From Ruegeria sp. HKCCD7303 (lineage in GTDB: Bacteria; Pseudomonadota; Alphaproteobacteria; Rhodobacterales; Rhodobacteraceae), in NCBI RefSeq assembly GCF_013111185.1, contig NZ_WVRE01000001.1, positions 496,001-560,000 of the forward strand: DNA of 64,000 nt, in the 5' to 3' direction. The translations under genes and the position numbers were made by a program. Under the pieces are notes generated by a model. It was given only the letters and a program-made list of their open reading frames with translations, was not told where the DNA came from and made no database searches. Shown piece after piece: positions 26,076 to 33,909 of the stretch. How positions within the stretch are numbered: position 1 is the stretch's first letter; each line of letters opens with the position of its first letter.

Positions 26076-26097
26076 CAGGTTGATGTCAGGTTGATGT
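26076..26097 (+). promoter_or_regulatory. Tandem direct repeat, likely TctD binding site
   Basis: CAGGTTGATGT occurs twice without a gap (26076-26086 and 26087-26097). An 11-bp period places two OmpR-type monomers on one face of the helix, the usual layout for such regulators. It sits 58 bp upstream of the tctC start and 30 bp upstream of the tctD start. Confidence 0.7.
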
Positions 26098-26154
26098 GTT
26101 TTTGTTCCGCCAATCTGAGCCGCGACGCGGCCGGTTGTCAAATGGGAGGACATC

Positions 26155-27138
26155 ATGACGACATTCACACTGGGCCGCCGCGCCCTGATCGCAGCTGTGG
26201 CCGCAATTGGCCTGACAGGACCGGCTTTAGCAGATGGCCATCAGGTTGTGGACAGCATCCACTTTCTGATCCCCGGTGGCGCCGGCGGCGGCTGGGACGG
26301 CACTGCCCGTGGCACTGGCGAAGCACTGACCAATGCTGGCCTGGTCGGGACGGCATCTTACGAGAACATGTCCGGTGGCGGCGGCGGTAAAGCCATTGGC
26401 TATCTGATCGAAAACGCCGACAGTAATCACGGCACGCTGATGGTGAACTCAACTCCGATCGTAATCCGTTCACTGACCGGCGTATTTCCGCATAACTTCC
26501 GCGACCTGACTCTGGTCTCGGGCACCATCGGTGACTATGCCGCGATCGTTGTGGGCAAAGACAGCCCCATCAACTCCATGGATGACCTGCTTGCCGCTTT
26601 TGACGCCGATCCGGGCGGAACTGCGATTGGTGGCGGTTCGGTTCCCGGCGGTATGGACCATCTGGTGGCCGCGATGGTGATGGAAGCTGCGGGTAAGGAC
26701 GCACTTGGGGTGAAATACATCCCTTACGATGCAGGCGGTAAAGCCATGGCGGCACTGCTGTCGGGCGAGATCGCGGCGCTGTCCACCGGTTTTTCAGAAG
26801 CCGTTGATCTGGCGAACGCGGGAGAAGTCAAAATCATCGGCGTGACGTCGGAAGAACGCGTCGATGCGGCGCCTGATGCGATGACCATGAAGGAACAAGG
26901 CATCGACACCACCTTCGTAAATTGGCGTGGCTTCTTTGCAGCCCCTGGACTGCCCGAAGACAAGCTGGCCGCCTATCAGGCCGCGATTGCCAAGATGTAC
27001 GACACCCCGGAATGGGAAGAGGTTCGTGCGCGTAACGGTTGGGTGAACATCCACAACTCTGGCGACGACTTCCAGTCATTCCTGGAGCAGCAGGAACAGC
27101 AGATCGGCGATCTGATGAAAAAGCTGGGCTTCCTCTGA
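26155..27138 (+). CDS. tctC: Tripartite tricarboxylate transporter substrate-binding protein
   Basis: 327 residues, start ATG 26155 with a strong GGGAGGA. A signal peptide (TLGRRALIAAVAAIGLTGPALA) is followed by the Bug/TctC fold: HFLIPGGAGGGWDGTARG near the start, GGGSVPGGMDHLVA in the middle, and a C-terminal FLEQQEQQIGDLMKKLG helix. It captures a carboxylate, probably citrate or tricarballylate, in the periplasm and hands it to TctAB. A strong hairpin after the stop should keep its transcript more abundant than tctBA. Expression is probably controlled by TctD. Confidence 0.94.
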   Translation: MTTFTLGRRALIAAVAAIGLTGPALADGHQVVDSIHFLIPGGAGGGWDGTARGTGEALTNAGLVGTASYENMSGGGGGKAIGYLIENADSNHGTLMVNSTPIVIRSLTGVFPHNFRDLTLVSGTIGDYAAIVVGKDSPINSMDDLLAAFDADPGGTAIGGGSVPGGMDHLVAAMVMEAAGKDALGVKYIPYDAGGKAMAALLSGEIAALSTGFSEAVDLANAGEVKIIGVTSEERVDAAPDAMTMKEQGIDTTFVNWRGFFAAPGLPEDKLAAYQAAIAKMYDTPEWEEVRARNGWVNIHNSGDDFQSFLEQQEQQIGDLMKKLGFL

Positions 27139-27148
27139 AACCACTACC

Positions 27149-27172
27149 GGCAGAGCGGGCCGCCGCTCTGCC
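27149..27172 (+). other. Intercistronic hairpin after tctC
   Basis: GGCAGAGCGG (27149-27158) pairs perfectly with CCGCTCTGCC (27163-27172) around the tetraloop GCCG. There is no U-run, so it is more likely to stabilise the 3' end of a processed tctC transcript or reduce read-through than to stop transcription. Such hairpins are common after binding-protein genes in transport operons. Confidence 0.75.
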
Positions 27173-27202
27173 ATCCCCAACGACAAGAAAGGAGGGGGCC
27201 TC

Positions 27203-27685
27203 ATGGCGCTGGATCGCTGGATCGCGCTCATTCTTCTGGGTGTGTGTTTAACATATGGCTACGCCGCTTGGTTCACGATGGATGGCGGCCTTCCCCCTTT
27301 CATGCAGAGAAACCCAATCTGGCCCAGCACCTTCCCAAAAGTGCTGTCGATTCTGGGTATCATCACCACCACGATCATTCTCTTGGGTTTCGAGAAGGCT
27401 GAACCAAAAGAAGCCGATATCGATTATCGGCGGTTGGGTGACTACCATCTTGATCAGGCGCTGATGCTCCTCGCTCTGATGGTGATCTACGCCCTCTGCC
27501 TGCGCCCTGTTGGGTTTCTGATCTCGACCTCGGCTTTCCTGATCCTGGGATCGTTCATTCTGGGTGAACGTAAGTGGCATATCATGCTTCCCGTCGCTTT
27601 CATCGCGACAGGTGCCGTCTGGTATCTGGTGCAGGAAGTTCTTGGCATCTACATGCGCCCCCTGCCGGGCATTTTCGGAGGCTGA
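27203..27685 (+). CDS. tctB: Tripartite tricarboxylate transporter small membrane subunit
   Basis: 160 residues with about four membrane segments (WIALILLGVCLTYGYAAWF, LSILGIITTTIILLGF, QALMLLALMVIYALCL, ILGSFILG ... AFIATGAVWYLV). Start ATG 27203 follows a strong GGAGGGGG. TctB subunits are short four-helix proteins that work with TctA in sodium- or proton-driven carboxylate uptake. It follows tctC and ends 1 bp before the tctA start. Confidence 0.92.
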   Translation: MALDRWIALILLGVCLTYGYAAWFTMDGGLPPFMQRNPIWPSTFPKVLSILGIITTTIILLGFEKAEPKEADIDYRRLGDYHLDQALMLLALMVIYALCLRPVGFLISTSAFLILGSFILGERKWHIMLPVAFIATGAVWYLVQEVLGIYMRPLPGIFGG

Positions 27686-27686
27686 C

Positions 27687-29198
27687 ATGCTTGAAGGACT
27701 TCTGATCGGCCTGCAAACGGCATTTTCACTTCAAAACCTGCTGATGGTCATCGCAGGATGTCTGATCGGTACATTCATCGGCATGCTTCCGGGCCTAGGC
27801 CCGATGTCGATTATCGCGATCATGATCCCGGTTGCGATTTCCATGGGTGACCCTTCAGCGGCGCTGATCCTGTTGGCCGGTGTCTACTATGGCGCCATCT
27901 TCGGCGGCTCAACTTCTTCGATCCTGCTCAATGCGCCGGGGGTCGCAGGCACGGTGGCCTCCAGCTTTGACGGCTATCCAATGGCCCGACAGGGCAAAGC
28001 GGGCAAAGCCCTGACCATCGCGGCCATCGCAAGTTTCGCGGGCGGCACTTTGGGCGCGGTCCTTTTGATGGTCTTCGCCCCTGCCCTGTCCTCCGTGGCC
28101 TTGCTGTTCCACTCCGCCGAGTATTTCGCGCTTATGGTGGTTGGCTTGTCGGCTATTGCAGCCTTTGCAGGTACAGGTCAGGTGGCGAAAGCTGTCATCA
28201 TGACGGTTTTGGGCCTGATCATGGCCACTGTCGGCGAAGGTGCGTTGTTCAACCTACCGCGTTTCACCATGGGCATTATGGATCTGCAATCAGGCTTTGG
28301 CTTCATCACGCTTGCTATGGCCATGTTCGCTTTGCCCGAAGCACTTTTTCTAGTCCTCAAACCAAAGGACCTGAAAGGCGACGATGGTGAAATCAAGGAC
28401 CTGCGGATCACCAAGGCCGAGGCCAAGGCCATAGCGCCAGTGGTCGGTCGTCAATCGGTTCAAGGGTTCTTCATCGGCGTTCTGCCCGGCGCAGGCGCAA
28501 CCATTGCCAGCTTTCTGGGTTATGCGGTCGAGCGCAACATCGCGCCGAAAGAGGAGCAGGAAGAATTCGGCAAAGGGTCAATCAAAGGGCTGGCCGCACC
28601 CGAAACAGCGAACAACGCCGCGTGTACCGGTTCATTCGTGCCCCTACTGACGCTGGGCATTCCCGGCTCTGGTACGACGGCGATCCTGCTTGGCGCTTTG
28701 ATCGCCTTGAACGTCACGCCCGGCCCGCGTCTGATGCTGGACGAGCCGCAGATTTTCTGGGCCGTGATCATGTCGATGTTCATCGGCAACCTCGTTCTGC
28801 TGGTGCTGAACCTGCCGCTGATCCCTTACATCGCCAAAGTTCTCTCGGTTCCACGCAACTATCTGATCCCCTTCATTTTGTTCTTCACTCTGATGGGGGC
28901 CTATATTGGCCAGAACAATGCGACTGAGCTTTTGATACTTGTTGGCTTCGGTGTCTGCGCCACAGCGTTGAAATTCGCCGATTACCCGCTGGCTCCATTG
29001 CTGATCGGTTTCATTCTCGGTGGGATGATGGAAGACAACTTTGCCCGTTCGATGCAGCTCTATGACGGCATTGCATTTATCTGGGAGCGTCCGATGACGC
29101 TGGGTCTGCTGGTTATCGCAGTGCTGCTGGTGCTTCTGCCAAGCTACCGTGCACGTCGCGCACGGGCACGGGCCGCGGGGGTCGCCGAAGGTGACTGA
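27687..29198 (+). CDS. tctA: Tripartite tricarboxylate transporter large membrane subunit
   Basis: 503 residues from ATG 27687, the usual length for TctA; longer frames begin inside tctB and are not used. About eleven to twelve membrane segments. Family marks include the GTFIGMLPGLGPMSIIAIMIP region and the repeated counterpart GFFIGVLPGAGATIASFLGY, and GIPGSGTTAILLGAL. It forms the transport channel for the substrate delivered by TctC. Its last codons overlap the CoA-transferase gene by 8 bp, placing transport and catabolism in one transcript. Confidence 0.95.
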   Translation: MLEGLLIGLQTAFSLQNLLMVIAGCLIGTFIGMLPGLGPMSIIAIMIPVAISMGDPSAALILLAGVYYGAIFGGSTSSILLNAPGVAGTVASSFDGYPMARQGKAGKALTIAAIASFAGGTLGAVLLMVFAPALSSVALLFHSAEYFALMVVGLSAIAAFAGTGQVAKAVIMTVLGLIMATVGEGALFNLPRFTMGIMDLQSGFGFITLAMAMFALPEALFLVLKPKDLKGDDGEIKDLRITKAEAKAIAPVVGRQSVQGFFIGVLPGAGATIASFLGYAVERNIAPKEEQEEFGKGSIKGLAAPETANNAACTGSFVPLLTLGIPGSGTTAILLGALIALNVTPGPRLMLDEPQIFWAVIMSMFIGNLVLLVLNLPLIPYIAKVLSVPRNYLIPFILFFTLMGAYIGQNNATELLILVGFGVCATALKFADYPLAPLLIGFILGGMMEDNFARSMQLYDGIAFIWERPMTLGLLVIAVLLVLLPSYRARRARARAAGVAEGD

Positions 29199-30375
29199 AC
29201 CGCTGGAAGGAATACGGGTTCTAGATCTGACAAATGTCCTTGCGGGTCCGTATTGCTGCTATCAACTGGCGCTGATGGGTGCTGAAGTGATCAAGGTCGA
29301 ACGCCCCGGTGGCGGCGACCTTGCCCGCGTTCTGGGCGCTGACCCCGACAGAAACAAAGCCGGCATGGGGATCAGTTTTCTGGCGCAAAACGCCGATAAG
29401 AAATCGGTAACGCTCGACATGAAATCGTCAAAAGGCAAGGCGTTGCTTAAACGGCTTGTAAAAACTGCTGATGTGCTGGTCGAAAACTTCCGGCCCGGTG
29501 TGATGGATCGGCTTGGTCTGGGCTACGACGTCTTGCGTAAGGTCAATCCAAACCTGATCTACTGCGCCATCACCGGGTTCGGTCAGGACGGCCCGCGACG
29601 GGACGATCCGGCCTATGATCAGATCGTTCAGGGCATCAGTGGCGTGATGTCCATCACCGGGGCACCGGACACTGCACCCTACCGCGTTGGCTACCCTTTG
29701 GCAGATACGGTCGGCGGGATGACGGCCGCCTTTGCCGTGTCTGCGGCGTTGAACGCGAAACCGCGTGGAACCTTTCTGGATGTTGCGATGTCCGAAGCCG
29801 TTGTTTCCACAATGGGTTGGGTCGTGTCGAATTTTTTAGTCGGCGGCGTCACACCCGCAGCGCATGGAAATGAAAACACAACGTCTGCCCCATCGGGGAC
29901 GTTTGCGACGCTCGACAGCCCAATAAACATCGCTGCAAACCGAGATGAACAGTGGCAGGCCCTTACAAGACATCTGGGGCGGGACGATCTGCTAAACAAC
30001 CCCGACTACGCAACCCGCGAAGACCGCAAACAAAACCGTCACGCCTTGCGCGACGCGCTGGAACAAACTCTGCGGACCAGAGCCGCAACCGACTGGGTTC
30101 GAGAACTTAATGCCATCGGCGTACCAACCGGGCAGGTTCTGACAGTGGCCGAAGCTCTTGCAGACGAACAACTTTCTGGGCGTGGCCTGATCGGGTCTGT
30201 GCGGGTTCAACGCGAAGATATGAAGCTTGCGGGCAGTCCCGTTGTCATGGACGGCGCGCGGCGCATGCCACAAAACGCACCACCTGAACTTGGAGCTGAC
30301 AACAATGCGATCTGGTCTGAAATCGGATTGTCCGACGCAGAAATTGATGCGTTGAACAAGGAGGGGGTCATATGA
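29191..30375 (+). CDS. Class III (CaiB/BaiF) CoA-transferase, probably activating citrate
   Basis: 394 residues from GTG 29191, which begins the family start VTEPLEGIRVLDLTNVLAGP; a longer GTG start at 29149 lies inside tctA. Conserved marks: KVERPGGGD, NFRPGVMDRLGLGYD, and the probable catalytic Asp143 in DDPAYDQIVQGISG. These enzymes move CoA between acids. The next gene is a citryl-CoA lyase and the previous genes are TctCBA, so the likely reaction is CoA transfer from succinyl-CoA or acetyl-CoA to citrate. The acceptor is inferred; another tricarboxylate or a methylated analogue is possible. Confidence 0.85.
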   Translation: MTEPLEGIRVLDLTNVLAGPYCCYQLALMGAEVIKVERPGGGDLARVLGADPDRNKAGMGISFLAQNADKKSVTLDMKSSKGKALLKRLVKTADVLVENFRPGVMDRLGLGYDVLRKVNPNLIYCAITGFGQDGPRRDDPAYDQIVQGISGVMSITGAPDTAPYRVGYPLADTVGGMTAAFAVSAALNAKPRGTFLDVAMSEAVVSTMGWVVSNFLVGGVTPAAHGNENTTSAPSGTFATLDSPINIAANRDEQWQALTRHLGRDDLLNNPDYATREDRKQNRHALRDALEQTLRTRAATDWVRELNAIGVPTGQVLTVAEALADEQLSGRGLIGSVRVQREDMKLAGSPVVMDGARRMPQNAPPELGADNNAIWSEIGLSDAEIDALNKEGVI

Positions 30376-31139
30376 GCGATGTTTCCGATTGGTGGACGAC
30401 ATCCATCATCGACATGGAGCCCGGCCGGATCGATATGCGCGGTGAGCCGATCCAGGACCTGATCGGAAATGTCAGTTTCTCGGAGATGATCTGGTTCATG
30501 GTGCGCGGGGATCGCCCCTCGGACGCGCAGGCCCGATTGTTCGAAGCAGCTTTGGTCGCGGCGGTGGACCACGGCCCTCAGGCACCATCGATTGCAACTG
30601 CACGCATGGCCGTGACTTGTGGCTCACCTCTCAACAACGCGATTGCAAGCGCCGTAAATATGTTGGGCGACATTCACGGCGGGGCTGGTGAGCAAGCCGT
30701 AACTCTCTACCATTTCGTTGCGGAACATCCCGGTCGCTTGGAACAGGCATTGGACGACTGGATTGAAAGCGAAGGAACGATACTGCCTGGTTTTGGCCAC
30801 CGGTTTCACACCCCAACGGATCCGCGCGCTCCGCGTCTGATGACAATGGCTTCTCAAGCCGTAAAGGATCAAGCGTGTGATGGACGGTTTATGCGGATTG
30901 GCCAAGCGATCGAGGCAGAATTGGCACGGCGCAAAGGCAAGCCCGTTCCAATGAACATAGATGGCGCAACCGCGGTTATCTACGCCGAACTTGGTTTTGC
31001 GCCCCCGCTTGCGCGCGGTCTGTTCTGCCTATCCCGATCCGTCGGTATATTGGCCCATGCATGGGAACAGATGCAACAAGGGGGCAGGAACAAGGGACCG
31101 ACACCACCCACCTATCGCTGGACCTATAAGCCGAAATGA
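30372..31139 (+). CDS. Citryl-CoA lyase (citrate-synthase-like)
   Basis: 255 residues, much shorter than citrate synthase and matching citryl-CoA lyase, the homologue of the C-terminal part of ATP-citrate lyase. The active-site regions are visible: LGDIHGGAGEQAV and ILPGFGHRFHTPTDPRAPRL, with the two catalytic His residues. It should cleave citryl-CoA to acetyl-CoA and oxaloacetate. Start ATG 30372 overlaps the CoA-transferase stop (ATGA) and follows GGAGGGGG. With that enzyme it forms a two-step, ATP-free route for citrate cleavage, and the acetyl-CoA could be used by the convergent Pta/AckA. Confidence 0.88.
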   Translation: MSDVSDWWTTSIIDMEPGRIDMRGEPIQDLIGNVSFSEMIWFMVRGDRPSDAQARLFEAALVAAVDHGPQAPSIATARMAVTCGSPLNNAIASAVNMLGDIHGGAGEQAVTLYHFVAEHPGRLEQALDDWIESEGTILPGFGHRFHTPTDPRAPRLMTMASQAVKDQACDGRFMRIGQAIEAELARRKGKPVPMNIDGATAVIYAELGFAPPLARGLFCLSRSVGILAHAWEQMQQGGRNKGPTPPTYRWTYKPK

Positions 31140-31158
31140 ACCGCCGCTACGCGGTTTT
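31139..31158 (+). terminator. Terminator for the tct/citryl-CoA lyase operon
   Basis: AACCGC (31139-31144) pairs with GCGGTT (31151-31156), followed by TTTT. It begins at the last base of the citryl-CoA lyase stop codon and overlaps the final codons and stop of the convergent ackA gene. Confidence 0.6.
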
Positions 31159-32343
31159 CAGATGTGGGCGACCGGCCAACAGGTCCGCTGCGGCGCGGGC
31201 AATCATCAGTTCTTCATTCGTCGGGATCGCCATGACCACAACGCGGGACAGATCCGTTGAGATGATCCGATCATTGTCCGCATTCGCATCCGGGTTCAGC
31301 TCGATCCCCAACCATCCCATTCCGGAACACACCCGGTCGCGCACCAGTCGCGAGTTTTCTCCGATCCCGCCGGTGAATACCAAGGCGTCTATACCGCCCA
31401 GAATGGCCGCCATCGCCCCGAGCTCCCGCCGAATACGGAATGTGAAGTAACTGATCGCCTGACGGCTTTCGGGCGTGTCCGCCTTTTCCAAGGTACGCAT
31501 GTCGTTCGATAACCCCGAAAGGCCCAGCAAGCCTGACTTGCGGAACAGAAGGTCCGAGATTTCGTCGGCGCTTAACCCCTCCTGATCCATCAAGTACAGC
31601 ACCACACCGGGATCAAGCTGTCCGCAACGCGACCCCATTGGCAGCCCATCCAAAGCCGAAAAACCCATGGTCGAGCCAACAGATCGCCCTCCGATCATTG
31701 CACACATTGATGCACCGTTGCCCAGATGGGCAACAACCACGCGACCTTCGTGCAACAACGGGGCCGTCTTGGCCATGTGGTCCGAGATGTATTCATAGCT
31801 CAGGCCATGAAAACCGTATCGACGAACGCCCTTCTCATAATACTCGCGTGGCAGGGCAAAAACGTCGTTCTCCCACGGGTGGTTACGGTGAAAGGCCGTG
31901 TCGAAACAGGCGATCTGGGCAGCGTTCGGAAACCGTTTCATCGCCGCCTTTGCCCCGGCCAGATTGTGCGGTTGGTGCAATGGCGCGAAGGGCGAAAGCT
32001 TGTCCAGCGCTTCAATGGAGGCTTCGGTCAGCGGCAGCGGTGCATCGATATTCGGACCACCGTGGACAACACGATGTCCAAATGCGGTCACCTCGCTGTT
32101 TGGAAATGAACGCGCCAGCAGATTCAACACCCAATCCAGGGCCGCGGCATGGTCATGGATTTCGCCCGCCGTGCCACTGGCCAAAACACTGCCATCAGAT
32201 GACTTGGCTTTGACCAAAGGCTCCCCCTCGCCAATCCGCTCAACCGCCCCGGTGCAAACCATTATCGGATCGTCATTGGTCAACTCGAACAGACCAAATT
32301 TCATCGAAGACGATCCAGCGTTCAATGTCACGACATGTGTCAT
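31147..32343 (-). CDS. ackA: Acetate kinase
   Basis: 398 residues, full length. Typical motifs: NAGSSSMKFGLFE at the N-terminus, FDTAFHRNHPW, the nucleotide-binding GFHGLSYEYISDHM, GNGASMCAM and FTGGIGENSRLVRDRVC. It converts acetyl phosphate and ADP to acetate and ATP, and the reverse. It is coupled to the upstream MaoC-Pta gene by a 4-bp overlap. Facing the citryl-CoA lyase operon tail to tail, it would complete substrate-level ATP formation from cleaved citrate, though a butyrate or propionate substrate is also possible. Confidence 0.94.
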   Translation of the reverse strand: MTHVVTLNAGSSSMKFGLFELTNDDPIMVCTGAVERIGEGEPLVKAKSSDGSVLASGTAGEIHDHAAALDWVLNLLARSFPNSEVTAFGHRVVHGGPNIDAPLPLTEASIEALDKLSPFAPLHQPHNLAGAKAAMKRFPNAAQIACFDTAFHRNHPWENDVFALPREYYEKGVRRYGFHGLSYEYISDHMAKTAPLLHEGRVVVAHLGNGASMCAMIGGRSVGSTMGFSALDGLPMGSRCGQLDPGVVLYLMDQEGLSADEISDLLFRKSGLLGLSGLSNDMRTLEKADTPESRQAISYFTFRIRRELGAMAAILGGIDALVFTGGIGENSRLVRDRVCSGMGWLGIELNPDANADNDRIISTDLSRVVVMAIPTNEELMIARAAADLLAGRPHLKTA

Positions 32344-33737
32344 GCGTGTGCTCCGGTTTGCGACATAGTAAATGCATCGTGCAGCGCGGCTACAGCGCAG
32401 GACGCCAGCCGCGCCTTGTCGTCATCAGCTCGGCTGGTCAGAATGATGGGCGCTTTGGCCCCCATCACCACCCCTGCCCCTTCTGCATTCGCGATATAGG
32501 TCAGTTGCTTGGCCATCATGTTTCCGGCATCCAGATTGGGCACCACCAGAATATCTGTTTTGCCCGCAACGTCCGAGACTATTCCTTTAGATCGCGCAGC
32601 AGCGAGGCTGACGGCATTGTCCATGGCAAGGGGGCCATCAACCAACCCTCCTGTGATCTGACCGCGTTCCGCCATTTTCGACAGCAAGGCCGCATCCACC
32701 GAAGATCGAATAGCCGGATTGACAGTCTCGATAGCGGAAAGGATGCCCGCCCTGGGTTGTTCGATCCCCAGAGACAAGGCCAGATCGATCGCGTTTTGGA
32801 CAATGTCTATCTTGGTTTCCAGGTCCGGTTCGATATTTATCGCCGCGTCTGTCACCAATAGCGGTCTGGGTTGCCCTGGCACGTCCATAACAAACACATG
32901 GGTAAACCGGCGTCCCGCGCGCAGGCCATTCTCGCGTCGCAGCGCGGCCTTCAACAGTTCATCCGTGTGCAGATGCCCTTTCATCAACGCCTTGGCCCGA
33001 CCTGCAGCAACAAGATCAACCGCCGTATTGGCTGCGCTGAAATGGTCGCTCTGCGGTATGATCTCAAACTTATCGAGCGTAGCGCCTATTTCGGCGGCCG
33101 CGCTGGCGATTTTCTTGGGATCACCGATCAAAATAGGGGCAATGATCGTCTCGTGCGCGGCCAGCAGGGCACCACCCAAAGAATTCGGGTCCTCAGGGGC
33201 CACGACCGCCGTCGGCATGGGCGGCAGAGGGCGCACCTTATCCAACATGGCGTCAAAGTGCCGATGCCGTTTGACCACAAGCCCGGGCAATTCCAGTTCG
33301 GCAAACGCCAGCTCTTTGTCCGGTGCAACGACAACAGCTTGCCCAGTAACGATCACTGCGCTGTCGGATGGGCGTGTCACAGCTGTATCGAAAACAACTT
33401 CTCGGTTCGGTCGCTTTTCTGCAACCGTGACCCTGGACACAAGCTCATCACCCGCATGTGCCCGTTCAATAAAGTTAAAGTTCTGCGACTTGTAGAGCGT
33501 CCCTGCGCCCGGCAGAACGTTTCCCAGGACGGCAGAGATCAGAGCCCCCACAAACATGGCAGGCGCAACCGCTTCGTTGGTATGATCACCGTCGCCATCT
33601 TCACTTGCCAGATGGAGCGGATTGTGATTGCCGGAATTGTTCGCGAATACATAGAAGTCGTCGACAGAGCAGGTACGAACCAGCTCGGCAGTATCGCCGA
33701 CCTGAAGCTTGTCATAAGGCTTGTTGTGATACTGCAT
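32340..33737 (-). CDS. MaoC-like hydratase / phosphate acetyl(butyryl)transferase fusion
   Basis: 465 residues. Residues 1-150 form a MaoC hot-dog domain with the hydratase-like motif FANNSGNHNPLHLASED; residues 155-465 are a phosphate acyltransferase of the Pta/Ptb family (IAPILIGDPKKI, KALMKGHLHTDELLKA, ITGGLVDGPLAMDNA, ILVVPNLDAGNMMAKQL). The C-terminal part should turn acyl-CoA into acyl phosphate for AckA. Fusions of this kind are widespread in Rhodobacterales and are usually called bifunctional enoyl-CoA hydratase/phosphate acetyltransferase. Start ATG 33737. Confidence 0.92.
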   Translation of the reverse strand: MQYHNKPYDKLQVGDTAELVRTCSVDDFYVFANNSGNHNPLHLASEDGDGDHTNEAVAPAMFVGALISAVLGNVLPGAGTLYKSQNFNFIERAHAGDELVSRVTVAEKRPNREVVFDTAVTRPSDSAVIVTGQAVVVAPDKELAFAELELPGLVVKRHRHFDAMLDKVRPLPPMPTAVVAPEDPNSLGGALLAAHETIIAPILIGDPKKIASAAAEIGATLDKFEIIPQSDHFSAANTAVDLVAAGRAKALMKGHLHTDELLKAALRRENGLRAGRRFTHVFVMDVPGQPRPLLVTDAAINIEPDLETKIDIVQNAIDLALSLGIEQPRAGILSAIETVNPAIRSSVDAALLSKMAERGQITGGLVDGPLAMDNAVSLAAARSKGIVSDVAGKTDILVVPNLDAGNMMAKQLTYIANAEGAGVVMGAKAPIILTSRADDDKARLASCAVAALHDAFTMSQTGAHA

Positions 33738-33909
33738 GAACTTTCGATTCCGTTTCGGTCCGTGTCGCGGCGCTGTGAACTCTCTTGCTGATACTCAGTT
33801 TGGCGTTCAATGAAAACGATGCAACAACGCCGCCCGGTTTGGACGCCACTCTACCTTCAGAATGCAACGACTTGATGTCTGTGCGTCCTGAAACTAGGCA
33901 CATCGAAGA

